In this document: positions 27,336 through 35,353 of the stretch, piece after piece | Numbering within the stretch: position 1 is the stretch's first letter | Layout of the letters: each line of letters starts with the position of its first letter | Assembly: GCA_016218715.1 (NCBI GenBank) | Contig: JACRDG010000070.1 | Coordinates: 1-64,000 of the forward strand | DNA length: 64,000 nt | DNA from: Desulfomonile tiedjei | GTDB taxonomy: Bacteria > Desulfobacterota > Desulfomonilia > Desulfomonilales > Desulfomonilaceae | Reading direction: 5' to 3' | Notes under the pieces: model-generated | What the model was told of the DNA's origin: nothing | Seen by the model: the letters and a program-made list of their open reading frames with translations, nothing else | Databases searched by the model: none | Position numbers and translations under genes: made by a program

Positions 27336-30300
27336 ATGCAAGAGAACGAGGGCGCCGGCATCTTGATCGTCTCCAATCAGCCTCGCGCCGTACGAGAGAG
27401 ATGTCGATTGCTGAAGGGGGCGGGATATCAGCCGACTGGAGTCGGTACGGGGGAAGATTGCTTGCGGGTGGCCGCGGACCGGAAGCCTGAACTGATTCTC
27501 CTTGACGCGATGCTCCCGGACATTGACGCCATCGAGGTGTGCAAGCGCCTCAAGGCAGATCCGGCGACGCGTGACATCTCCGTGTTCCTTCTGTCCAGCG
27601 TGCGGAATGATTCTGTTAATCCGGCAGATCCGTCGAAGGTGCAGGCTGACGATTATATGACTCGGCCGATTCTCAACCGGGAACTCCTGGCTCGTATCCA
27701 AAGCAAATTGCGACTGAAGGACTTGGAGAAACGTTTAGCTGAGGCACTCGCGTTCAATCAAACGATCCTGACAGCGTCACCGCATGGGGTCTCGACCTTT
27801 ACCCCTGATGGCCGGATACTCAGTATAAACGATGCCATGTGCGCTCTCATTGGTGTGCGTCTAGAGCAGGTTATCGACAAGAATTCCCGGGAAGTCCCAT
27901 CCTTAAGGGGTTGGGGGATTCTCGATGCAGCGAAAGAGGTCCTCTCGAACGGAATTGAGAAGCGATGCGAACTGCAACTGCCGACGGATAGGGAAAAAAC
28001 GCTGTGGCTGGATTGCAGGATCGCGGCGTTCGAGGCGTCGGGGGAGCGGCATCTCGTCTTGATCGCTGAAGACATCACCGGAAAGAAGAGGACCGAAGAG
28101 GTCTTACGACAGCGGACGCACGATCTCGATGAGCGCATCAAGAAATTGGATTGTCTCTATGGCATCTCCCGACTGGTTTTGACGCCGGGCCTTCCCATGG
28201 ACGGACTCATGCAGGGGGTAGTCGACCTGGTTCCCGGAGCCTGGCAATACCCGGAAATCGCGTGCGCGAGAATCACCGTAGGCGATCGGGAATTCAAGAC
28301 AGAATACTACGCGCCAGGAGTTGCGAGGCAGTCTGAGTCGATAGCGGTTCACGGCAAGCCCGTCGGAGCTATGGAGGTCTGTTACCTGGAAGAAAGGCCG
28401 GAGAGTGATGAAGGGCCTTTCTCGCGGGAAGAGCGAAGCCTGATCAACGTTCTCGCGGGACGGACCGGCAGAATCATCGAGCGATTCAGAGCCGACGCTG
28501 CCTTGCGACTCAGCGAAGAGCGGTTCAGAAGGCTATTCGAGAAAGCACCCGTGGGCATTTTTTATGCGACGGCAGAGGGGAAGCTCATGGACGTCAACTC
28601 CGCCTTTGCAGAAATGGCGAATTATGATTCGCCTCGCGAGATGATGGAGAAGATTAATCGATCGAATAGCGCTGAGGCCCTTTACGTTAACAGAGAAGAG
28701 ATGGTGAAGGTTTTCACCGAGGTGATGCAGGGGGAAGCCTGGCTCACGGCGGAAGTTCCTTACCGCCGCAAGGACGGAGGTGTGTTCCTTGGTGAGCTGA
28801 CGCTGCGTTGTCTCCCCGCGGAAAGCTCCGCGGGAGCTGTCCTCGAAGGTTTCGTCGTAGATATCACCGATAGGAAAAAGGCGGAAGAAGTGCTGGTCAA
28901 GGCCACGGAGGAATGGGAGCAAACCTTCGATTCGGTCCCCGATCTGATCATGATTCTGGATACCCAATACAGGATCGTCCGGGTCAATAGGGTCGCAAGC
29001 GAGCGGCTCGGCATATCTCCGCAAGAGGCGATCGGCAAGACTTGCTTCGCGCTGCTTCACGGTGACAAGGCCCCTTCGGCGGACTGCCCGCATGTCAGCC
29101 TGCTTCGTGACGGGAAGCAACATACTGCTGAGATACGCGAAGAACGTCTCTCGGGTATTTTTGAGGTTACCGTCGTTCCACTCCACGACGAAAACGGCCG
29201 GCTGCGCGGCTGCGTGCACGTGGCACGAGATATTACGACCCGCCGGAACCGGGAAGAGAAACTCCGGCACTCAATCGAACTGCAACGGCAGATCTTATCC
29301 ACCGCGGCCACAGCCATCTTTACCATGGACGCCGACGGGATCCTTACCACGGTCAACGATGAGTTCTGCTCCGTTACGGGGATGAGCCAAGAAGAAGCTG
29401 TAGGCGCGCTCTGTGACGACATTTTTGCGGGACAGTGGCGGCTGAGTTGCGAAATATGCGGACTGGACCCGGGCGCGCGCATTGTCAGGCAGGAATGCAG
29501 CATCAAGACAAAAGATGGAAAGACTCGCCAGGTCTTGCTGAACGCTGCGCCCTTGGCCCAGGAAACCGGCAAGTCCGCTGAAGTGATAGGGTCGTTTGTG
29601 GATGTTACCGAGCTGATAGAAGCGCGCCAGGCTGCAGAAGAAGCGACGCGAGCCAAGAGCCAGTTCGTGGCCAACGTGAGTCACGAGATCCGAACCCCGA
29701 TGAACGCGATCATGGGTATGACGGAACTTGCGTTGAATACCGAACTGACCAAGGAACAACGCGATCATCTGGAACTTATCAGATTGTCCGCTGACGCGCT
29801 TTTGTACCTCCTCAATGACATACTTGATTTCTCCAGAATAGAAGCCGGCAGACTCGAGTTATTCCCCGTTGAATTCAGACTGCGGGATACCGTCGGCGAT
29901 ATTGTAAGGACACTCGGCATTGATGCGGAAAAGAAAGGTCTTGAGTTGTCATGCGAAATAGCTCCCACGGTGCCTGAAATCCTCATCGGAGACGCAGGCC
30001 GCCTGCGTCAGATACTATTGAATCTGTTGAACAACGCGATGAAGTTCACCGAAAAAGGTGAAGTTACCCTCCGCGTGGAGCTTGCGTCAGAAGGTGAAGA
30101 CGACCTACGCCTGCATTTTGCCCTCTCGGACACGGGCAAAGGCATACCAGCCGACAAGCAGGGGATGATCTTTCGCGAGTTCGAACAGGTCGATGGGTCT
30201 CCGTCGAGGAAACACCGGGGAACAGGGCTTGGTTTGGCGATCACTGCAAGACTGGTCCGGATGATGGGCGGAGAGATCTGGCTCGAAAGCCGAGTCTCGG

Positions 30301-31901
30301 AAGGGAGCACATTCCATTTCACCACGCAATTCAAACTCGGTGATGCGTCCCTGCGTCCATCCAATGCCGAAGAGATTCAGGCCCTGGAGGGCCGAACGGT
30401 ACTTCTGGCAGATGACAATGAGACAAGTCGGCATATTCTTGTACGGACGCTCACGAGATGGGGCATGGTACCAAAAGCCGTAGCAAGTGGATACAGCGCA
30501 CTGCAGGAGTTGGAAACGGCACGCAAGGAAGGTCGGTCGTTCGATTTGATCCTTATTGATAGTGCGATGCCGGGAATGGACGGTTTTCAGTTGACCAGGC
30601 GGATCAGGGAAACCTCTGACATCGCGCAGGCAACCGTCGTGATGCTCACGTCCGCGGGGCTGCGGGGCGACGCATCGCGGTGTGCGGAGTTGGGCGTGGC
30701 CGCGTACCTGTCCAAGCCCATTAAAGAGTCCGATTTGGGGGCTGCCCTGGTGAAGGCGGTGAACCCTCGCTCCACCGGCGGTGAGCAGCCTTCCCTTATC
30801 ACCCGCCATACACTCAGGGAAAACAAGAGACATCTCAACATATTGTTGGCGGAAGACAACGACATCAACAGAGTAGTGGCCCTCAAAATGCTGGAAATCA
30901 TGGGGCACTCGGTGACTCCCGCCGAAAATGGGCAAGATGCCATAGACATGCTGGGAACGAGCAACTTCGATTTAGTCCTCATGGACATTCAAATGCCGGA
31001 GATGGACGGCATTCAGGCCACCCGGGCGATCAGGCGCAAGGAAGCGGATACGGGAAATCATGTTCCCATTGTTGCAATGACTGCTCACGTGCTTGAAGGG
31101 TTTCGGGAAGAGTGCCTTGCTGCCGGCATGGACGGCTTTCTGACAAAGCCCATTAGGGCTGATGACCTGGCCTCGACCCTTGACCGGTTCAGTCATTCCG
31201 CTGCACGGCAACGGGCGGGAGCATCCGACCGTAGCGGGATACCGTACCCCGATCCAACAAGAAGGTCCCGCGCGTTGCCCGGCATAGATGTCGAATCGGC
31301 ATTGGACAGGTTTGCCGGCAACGAGCAGCTCTTTCATGCCCTGCTCCTTCAATTTGGCAGGGATTTTCGGGAATCTGCCGAAAGAATCTCGGACGCATGG
31401 GAGAGACACGACTATGACAGAGCCCGACATTTAGCCCACTCCATAAAGGGAGTTTCGGGGAATCTCTCCGCAACCGACCTCTGTGCGGCAGCGGGAGATC
31501 TGGAAGAAGCGATCGAGCGACGTCATCGGGAGGATTTCCCTGGCTTATTTGATAGCTTTACAAAAGTGCTCACTGTGGTTCTCCTGTCGATCGACGATGC
31601 TGAATCGTTTCTCCAGGGTGGAATAGAAAGTCCCGGAATAGATCTCAATCGGCCCGTCTTTGCGAGTGGAGCTGACATCTCCATCGCCCTCGGCAAGTTG
31701 TCAGCACTGCTTTACGGCCATGATGCCGAATCTTTCCAGGTTGTGAAGCAACTTGAAACGATGGTACCTCCCGGTTCCGCCGATCCGCTCTTGGCAGAGC
31801 TGAACGCCCGTCTGGACCAATTCGACTTTGAGGGTGCTCAGGCGGCGCTGGGAGCACTCCGCCGAATGCTCGACGTGGAGCTGCCCGGAGGTGATGGCTG
31901 A
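27336..31901 (+). CDS. giant hybrid histidine kinase (REC-PAS4-HK-REC2-HPt)
   Basis: About 1521 residues (ATG at 27336; GTG at 27327 also possible). Numbering from the GTG: receiver 1 (8-125), PAS (about 145-265), GAF-like segment (270-385), three more PAS (395-795), HisKA with H786 in FVANVSHEIRTPMN, HATPase (about 890-1015, LLNNAMKFTEKGEVTL, DTGKGIP, GTGLGL), receiver 2 with D1078, receiver 3 with D1220, and HPt with H1371 (HLAHSIKGVSGNL). It is thus a complete intramolecular phosphorelay. Receiver 1 is degenerate: the acidic pair reads VSN and the lysine is replaced by arginine (MTRPI), though D60 remains. No membrane segment is seen, so it is a cytoplasmic sensor. Its stop overlaps the start of the next kinase by one base. 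Confidence 0.93.
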   Translation: MQENEGAGILIVSNQPRAVRERCRLLKGAGYQPTGVGTGEDCLRVAADRKPELILLDAMLPDIDAIEVCKRLKADPATRDISVFLLSSVRNDSVNPADPSKVQADDYMTRPILNRELLARIQSKLRLKDLEKRLAEALAFNQTILTASPHGVSTFTPDGRILSINDAMCALIGVRLEQVIDKNSREVPSLRGWGILDAAKEVLSNGIEKRCELQLPTDREKTLWLDCRIAAFEASGERHLVLIAEDITGKKRTEEVLRQRTHDLDERIKKLDCLYGISRLVLTPGLPMDGLMQGVVDLVPGAWQYPEIACARITVGDREFKTEYYAPGVARQSESIAVHGKPVGAMEVCYLEERPESDEGPFSREERSLINVLAGRTGRIIERFRADAALRLSEERFRRLFEKAPVGIFYATAEGKLMDVNSAFAEMANYDSPREMMEKINRSNSAEALYVNREEMVKVFTEVMQGEAWLTAEVPYRRKDGGVFLGELTLRCLPAESSAGAVLEGFVVDITDRKKAEEVLVKATEEWEQTFDSVPDLIMILDTQYRIVRVNRVASERLGISPQEAIGKTCFALLHGDKAPSADCPHVSLLRDGKQHTAEIREERLSGIFEVTVVPLHDENGRLRGCVHVARDITTRRNREEKLRHSIELQRQILSTAATAIFTMDADGILTTVNDEFCSVTGMSQEEAVGALCDDIFAGQWRLSCEICGLDPGARIVRQECSIKTKDGKTRQVLLNAAPLAQETGKSAEVIGSFVDVTELIEARQAAEEATRAKSQFVANVSHEIRTPMNAIMGMTELALNTELTKEQRDHLELIRLSADALLYLLNDILDFSRIEAGRLELFPVEFRLRDTVGDIVRTLGIDAEKKGLELSCEIAPTVPEILIGDAGRLRQILLNLLNNAMKFTEKGEVTLRVELASEGEDDLRLHFALSDTGKGIPADKQGMIFREFEQVDGSPSRKHRGTGLGLAITARLVRMMGGEIWLESRVSEGSTFHFTTQFKLGDASLRPSNAEEIQALEGRTVLLADDNETSRHILVRTLTRWGMVPKAVASGYSALQELETARKEGRSFDLILIDSAMPGMDGFQLTRRIRETSDIAQATVVMLTSAGLRGDASRCAELGVAAYLSKPIKESDLGAALVKAVNPRSTGGEQPSLITRHTLRENKRHLNILLAEDNDINRVVALKMLEIMGHSVTPAENGQDAIDMLGTSNFDLVLMDIQMPEMDGIQATRAIRRKEADTGNHVPIVAMTAHVLEGFREECLAAGMDGFLTKPIRADDLASTLDRFSHSAARQRAGASDRSGIPYPDPTRRSRALPGIDVESALDRFAGNEQLFHALLLQFGRDFRESAERISDAWERHDYDRARHLAHSIKGVSGNLSATDLCAAAGDLEEAIERRHREDFPGLFDSFTKVLTVVLLSIDDAESFLQGGIESPGIDLNRPVFASGADISIALGKLSALLYGHDAESFQVVKQLETMVPPGSADPLLAELNARLDQFDFEGAQAALGALRRMLDVELPGGDG

Positions 31902-33439
31902 TGCATTCCGGTCAGAAGCAGAGAATACTCATCGTTGATGACGTTCCGGGAAACATCAAGGTGCTTATCAATGCATTGGCGCCCGATTACAAGCTCAGCG
32001 TGGCGACAAACGGCAAGGATGCCCTAAGAATAGCCGGGTCAGGAAACCCTCCCGATCTCATTCTGCTGGATATCATGATGCCCTCGATGGACGGGTACGA
32101 AGTGTGCCGGAGGCTGAGAGTTCAAGAGAAGGGCCAGAGCATTCCCATCATCTTCCTGACAGCCAAGAGTGACGAATTAGATGAAGCGCGGGGGCTTGAA
32201 CTCGGTGCCGTGGACTATATTACCAAGCCTTTCCGCGTGGCAACAGTCAAGGCACGGGTGAAGAACCAGCTGGACCGAAAGAAAGCAGAGGAGGCTCAGC
32301 TCCAGATGGAACGTCTTGGAGCGGTGGTCGATCTCGCTTCCGGGGTGGCCCATCACTTCAACAACATGTTGCAGGTCATCATGGGCGGGGCATCGGTTGC
32401 ATTGATGGAATTGGAGCAGGGAAAACTTGACGCAGCAAAGTCAATGCTCCAACAGATCATCGAGAGTTCTCGCTTTGGTTCCCACACGGTGCGACGGCTT
32501 CAGGAATTCGTGAAAATGCGCACTGAAGAGGCCGGCCCGGAAGAGACTTTCGATCTTAGCCACACCGCTTTGCAGGCTATTGAAACGACAAGAAGGCTGT
32601 GGCAGATCGATTTGGAAAAGCTGGGCATCCATGTCCGTCTCGTGCCCAACCTTGCCAAGGGCTGCTTTGTGAATGGAAGGGAGAGCGAACTCTTCGAGGT
32701 GACCACCAGCCTCATCCGGAATGCGGTGGAGGCCATGCCGAACGGAGGGGAGCTGGCGGTCACGACCTTCATTGACGGAGAGCACGTGGTCCTGCGAGTC
32801 GAGGACACCGGGGTGGGTATTCCTCAAGAGCATCTCGGCAAGGTCTTCGAGCCATTTTTCACAACGAAGGGGTTTCAGCGGGTCGGCATGGGACTGGCCA
32901 CTGGATACGGAATCGTCAAAAGCCACGACGGCACGATTTCCGTTGCGAGCGAGCCGGGGCAAGGGGCCACTTTCACGATTGAGCTTCCACTCTCAAGAAC
33001 ACCCCCCGTCCCTGTTGAATCCCCTGCCGCTTCCATGGTCGGGATAGGGCTGCGAATCCTTGTGATAGACGATGTGGAACCAATAACCACCATGCTCGCG
33101 GAATTGCTCGGCGAGTTCGGGCACGAGGTCGTGACGGCACTTTCCGGCGAAGAGGGGCTCCAGGTGTTCGTCGAGCAATCCATCGACCTGGTGATCTGTG
33201 ACCTCGGCATGCCGGACATGAACGGCTGGGAAGTCGGCAAGAGCATAAAAGACATGTCTGCACAACAGGGCGTGCCGAAAGTTCCCTTCATTCTCTTGAC
33301 GGGATGGGGGGGACAACTACGAGAAACAACGAAGATGAAGGAGGCCGGAGTCGACGCCGTCGTCGAGAAACCGATGGACCCTTCCAGGCTTCGCTCTGTG
33401 ATCCAGGAACTCGCACAGGGTCGCTCGTCCAAGTCTTAA
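31901..33439 (+). CDS. hybrid histidine kinase REC-HK-REC
   Basis: A 512-residue protein. Receiver 1 spans residues 8-125 (ILIVDDVP, D57 in LLDIMMPSMDG). HisKA has H151 in GVAHHFNNMLQ, HATPase follows at about 240-365 (LIRNAVEAMPNGGEL, DTGVGIP, GMGLATGYG), and a C-terminal receiver occupies 385-505 (ILVIDDVEP, ICDLGMPDMNGWE). The glycine box reads GMGLATG. It has no input domain other than receiver 1, so it probably takes phosphate or conformational input from another kinase, most simply the giant kinase whose stop codon overlaps its start (TGATG). Confidence 0.92.
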   Translation: MHSGQKQRILIVDDVPGNIKVLINALAPDYKLSVATNGKDALRIAGSGNPPDLILLDIMMPSMDGYEVCRRLRVQEKGQSIPIIFLTAKSDELDEARGLELGAVDYITKPFRVATVKARVKNQLDRKKAEEAQLQMERLGAVVDLASGVAHHFNNMLQVIMGGASVALMELEQGKLDAAKSMLQQIIESSRFGSHTVRRLQEFVKMRTEEAGPEETFDLSHTALQAIETTRRLWQIDLEKLGIHVRLVPNLAKGCFVNGRESELFEVTTSLIRNAVEAMPNGGELAVTTFIDGEHVVLRVEDTGVGIPQEHLGKVFEPFFTTKGFQRVGMGLATGYGIVKSHDGTISVASEPGQGATFTIELPLSRTPPVPVESPAASMVGIGLRILVIDDVEPITTMLAELLGEFGHEVVTALSGEEGLQVFVEQSIDLVICDLGMPDMNGWEVGKSIKDMSAQQGVPKVPFILLTGWGGQLRETTKMKEAGVDAVVEKPMDPSRLRSVIQELAQGRSSKS

Positions 33440-33542
33440 TGCCGTTTCCGTAAATCGTCTCGCATCGCAATTGCGAGGGGTGGCGTTCATACCGGTGAAC
33501 GGTCACTTGATTTTGACTGAGAGATCCCAGGAGGTAGCCTAC

Positions 33543-35336
33543 ATGACGGACAAAAGGTCGCCTACATTTTCTGCGGATGAGGAGTTGGATTCCCACCGGC
33601 TCTTTCAGTTGCGCAGTGAGGCCACGCAGAGCCTCGATCTCGGAGGGTTGTTCACAAAGGATGTGACAGCATCCGGCAGTTTCGATATTCGAGGGGGAAT
33701 ATGGGCGAGCACCTTCGGCAAACTGCTCCAATCTCTTCCCATACCCGCCTTTCTCGTTGACCAGAATAGTACCGTGATGGCAGCCAACCAGGCCTGTGCC
33801 AGGATGAATCCCGACTATGAGCGTCTCCCTGACCAGGCTTTTGCCAATCTGTTCCCCAACGCGTCGGAAGCCGGGAAAGCCATCTCGTTGTTGGAAGAGG
33901 TCATGCAGACGAGAAAACCTAAAACGACGGAGAGCGTGCTGGGCTTTGGAAAGGGCAAGGTATGGGCACGCTTGACCTTTCGATCGATCCGCATGATGGA
34001 GGCTCGCCTGGTGCTCGTGCTGGTGGAGGACCTCACCAACGAGAAAAAGTTGTTGCGTCTGAGTCAAAAATATCAAGAAGAACTTGAGAAGCGCGTCGAA
34101 CGACGTACTGCGGAACTCACCGAGGTGAATGTACGGCTCAGAAAGGAGATGAAGGAGCGAAAGAGAGCCGAGAACATGCTGATCCAGAGCGAGAGATTGA
34201 GGGCAGTGGGAGAGATGTCGGCCGGCGTCGCCCACAACATGAAGAACCTCATTCAGATGCTTTTTGGATTAACTCATGCCGCAATGAACCACCTGGATGA
34301 CGACAACGTTCTTGCCGCGAGGGCAGAGCTGGACAACATAGTGCAAAGCTTGCAGCTTGGAACGGAGACGGTGAGGCGGTTGCAGGATTTCGCCAGGATG
34401 GGCACCGAGCAGTCTTCACAGCATGGAACGATAGTCGATCTGTCCCGGCTGACACGGCAGGCCATCGACTTTGCCAGGCCGTTCTGGCAGACCTATCCTC
34501 AGAGCCGCGGAACCAGAGTCAATCTGAATACGGCCCTGGCCGAGGGGTGCTTGGTTAAAGGGAACCAAGGTCAGCTCTTTGAGGTGCTGGTCAACCTGAT
34601 CAAGAATGCAGCAGAGTCACTGGCGGAAGGAGGAGAAATCGACCTCACGACATCCGTCGAGAACGGAGAGGTGACCCTGGCAGTTCGCGACACCGGTGCG
34701 GGAATTCCACAAGAAGACATGGTCCGTCTGTTCGAGCCGTTTTTCACCACCAAGGGCGAAGTCGGCACAGGGCTTGGGCTCGCGACGAGTCGCAGCATCG
34801 TTGGCAATCACGGTGGCACCATAAGCGTACAGAGCACGGTTGGCCAGGGAACGACGTTTACGGTCAAGCTCCCTCTCACCGAGCAGGAACCAAAGCGAGC
34901 CGAGGCCTCGGCCGTGCAGACGATTCAAAGGAAACTCAACATTCTAGCAGTCGATGATATGGAATCCACCCTCGCGATGCTGAGATTGGGACTGGAAGCG
35001 TACCAACACACCGTCCTCACCGCACACTCGGGAGAGGAAGCATTGGAGATATTCCGCACCCACGCGGTTGACCTGGTGCTCTGTGACTTCGCGATGCCCG
35101 GCATGAACGGATGCGAGGTGGGAAGGAGAATAGGAGATTTGTGTAAGGAAAAGCTCGCTCCCTGCCCGCCGTTCATCCTGCTCACTGCCTGGGGACGTCA
35201 ATCCATTGACCGAACAAAACTGACCGAGGCGGGAGTGGCTGAGGTCCTGGAAAAGCCCGTCGATATCCGGCAACTGATGGGGACCCTCGAGGAAATCTTG
35301 AGGCAATCCGACGCGGAGCGAAACTCCGGAGCTTGA
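33543..35336 (+). CDS. hybrid histidine kinase PAS-HK-REC
   Basis: A 597-residue protein from the ATG at 33543 (AGGAGGT upstream). The N-terminal PAS block (about 45-175, LPIPAFLVDQNSTVM) is shared with the PAS-only protein at 1857. A coiled coil of the kind EKRVERRTAELTEVN leads to HisKA with H231 in GVAHNMKNLIQ, then HATPase (NLIKNAAESLAEGGEI, DTGAGIP, GTGLGLATS) and a C-terminal receiver (ILAVDDMES, LCDFAMPGMNGCE). No membrane helix. It follows the REC-HK-REC gene by 103 bp. Kinase and receiver halves resemble those of its neighbours, suggesting local duplication with exchange of input domains. Confidence 0.92.
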   Translation: MTDKRSPTFSADEELDSHRLFQLRSEATQSLDLGGLFTKDVTASGSFDIRGGIWASTFGKLLQSLPIPAFLVDQNSTVMAANQACARMNPDYERLPDQAFANLFPNASEAGKAISLLEEVMQTRKPKTTESVLGFGKGKVWARLTFRSIRMMEARLVLVLVEDLTNEKKLLRLSQKYQEELEKRVERRTAELTEVNVRLRKEMKERKRAENMLIQSERLRAVGEMSAGVAHNMKNLIQMLFGLTHAAMNHLDDDNVLAARAELDNIVQSLQLGTETVRRLQDFARMGTEQSSQHGTIVDLSRLTRQAIDFARPFWQTYPQSRGTRVNLNTALAEGCLVKGNQGQLFEVLVNLIKNAAESLAEGGEIDLTTSVENGEVTLAVRDTGAGIPQEDMVRLFEPFFTTKGEVGTGLGLATSRSIVGNHGGTISVQSTVGQGTTFTVKLPLTEQEPKRAEASAVQTIQRKLNILAVDDMESTLAMLRLGLEAYQHTVLTAHSGEEALEIFRTHAVDLVLCDFAMPGMNGCEVGRRIGDLCKEKLAPCPPFILLTAWGRQSIDRTKLTEAGVAEVLEKPVDIRQLMGTLEEILRQSDAERNSGA

Positions 35337-35353
35337 AATCGATCAGACATGGC

